From Gambelia wislizenii (taxonomy: Eukaryota > Chordata > Lepidosauria > Squamata > Crotaphytidae): DNA of 64,000 nt. Shown here piece by piece: positions 63,033-64,000 of the stretch. The stretch lies in contig JAUMIR010000001.1 in the NCBI GenBank assembly GCA_030847615.1, positions 158,879,001 through 158,943,000 on the forward strand, read 5' to 3'. The position numbers and the translations under genes were made by a program. A model generated the notes under the pieces. It did no database searches. It saw only the letters and a list, made by a program, of their open reading frames with translations, and had not been told where the DNA came from. Numbering within the stretch: position 1 is the first letter of the stretch; every line of letters begins with the position of its first letter.

Positions 63033-64000
63033 CTGTAAAAAATGAAGCACAACCACAGATACAAGAGACCAATATGGGAGTTGCATGAGAATGGACTGTT
63101 TCAAACATGTCATTTTTATCACTTGGAGATAACTACTAATGCACAGAGCAGCTGCCCAATTTATACACACTCAAGTAAAAAAAAAAAGAAAGAATAAACA
63201 GGTGTTATAGTTGCATATTGTGCAATGGATTTTGAGCAACTTGAGAGGAGAGTAACAATTTATTTTCGTTTACTTATTCTCAAAAGTCAAACATTTCAAT
63301 TATTGACTGCATGACAAATCATGCAACTGCTGGGAAAGTGGCAATTGTTATAATTAGATTTATTATCAGAGATACAGTTGCTCTCCTTAAAGAAGCTTAC
63401 TTCCTTAAAGAAGCTTACTTACAGAAGTCCTAGAGCACAGGACTTACAGAGTCACTGACTGTTATACTGCAATACCACTATGCATTCACACTCAACCAAA
63501 TTCCTTTTTTAAAGATATTTGTTAGCTAAAAGAAAATCAGAATGGAATACGTGACTCTCATAATACAGGCTTAATCACATTGAAATCATACTCTTATTGT
63601 CAACAGAATAAAGGCATTATGATTATATCAGTTTAAGGAGATCCAGGATCATAGAATCATAGAGTTGGCAGAGACCACAAGGGCCATCTACTCTAACCCC
63701 CTGCCCTGCAGGAATATACAATCAAAGCACCCCTGACAGATGGCCATCCAGCCTCTGTTTAAAAAGCTCCAAAGAAAATAGGGTTAGATCTGGAGGTGAG
63801 GAGAGTGCCTCTGCCAAAAGCAGAAGTTTTTTCCCCCAACACAGCACAAATTTTTAAAGGAGTGGGTTTGGAATGACTGAAAAGCAGCAGCACACTTCTG
63901 TCATTAGGGGATGCCATGTGAACTCTTCCATGTCCCAAGAAACATGATAACCAAAGGCCTAAAAGCCAATGCTGTGCTAATGCCCCACTGCTAGTGCAAC
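63033..64000. other. Intron upstream of exon 1 of window
   Basis: AT-rich intron with a two-copy 17-bp repeat (CTTAAAGAAGCTTACTT) at 63387-63421 and the CR1 fragment below. The upstream exons and promoter are not in the window. Confidence 0.6.
63646..63810 (-). mobile_element. CR1 3'-end fragment
   Basis: In reverse, it ends with the CR1 octamer (CATAGAATCATAGA on plus at 63650) after CAAGGGCCATCTACTCTAAC and AGATGGCCATCCAGCCTCTG, the reverse of the end of the full CR1 at 4540-4680. Heavily 5' truncated. Confidence 0.85.

Overview
This window is vertebrate nuclear DNA, almost certainly from a squamate reptile. The evidence is spliced genes with large introns full of repeats: CR1 with an ATTCTATG 3' tail, Sauria-type tRNA SINEs, a BovB-like fragment, 5S-rRNA-derived SINEs, squamate-type L1, Tigger-like MITEs and a mariner. 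An iguanian lizard is possible, but I cannot place it further. No bacterial, plasmid or CRISPR features are present.

Nearly the whole window is one minus-strand gene, DOP1A (DOPEY1). I placed 34 coding exons from 63032 down to the stop at 1306. All splice phases agree and no exon contains a stop. The joined coding sequence is 7,075 nt, which ends one split codon and then encodes 2,357 residues plus a stop. The family protein as I remember it (human, about 2,465 residues) implies that only about 107 N-terminal residues, with the start codon and promoter, lie beyond position 64000. One intron uses a GC donor (28933-28932); all the others are GT-AG. The protein is a large peripheral membrane protein of the MON2-DOP1 complex, which works in Golgi/endosome traffic.

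Layout, right to left along the gene: 64000-46702, the Dopey N-terminal domain exons (introns hold Tigger-like, palindromic, SINE and mariner elements); 46701-43025, an intron with two GC-rich, minisatellite-bearing MITEs, then a 634-bp exon; 43024-32825, helical-repeat exons interrupted by a degraded L1 and two copies of an unnamed foldback element; 30941-28934, one 2,008-bp exon; 28829-1306, eighteen small exons of the conserved C-terminal half, with more MITEs and SINEs, a Helitron candidate and a 2.3-kb CR1 in the last intron. Positions 1-1305 are 3' UTR and downstream sequence.

I found no second cellular gene and no new multigene system. The most unusual items are an exact 30-nt copy of part of exon 18 inside an intron, the GC-AG intron, MITEs carrying internal minisatellites, the paired foldback elements, and a MITE 38 nt from a splice acceptor. 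Protein comparisons to DOP1A are from memory, not from a search. Exon numbers here count from the first coding exon in the window.
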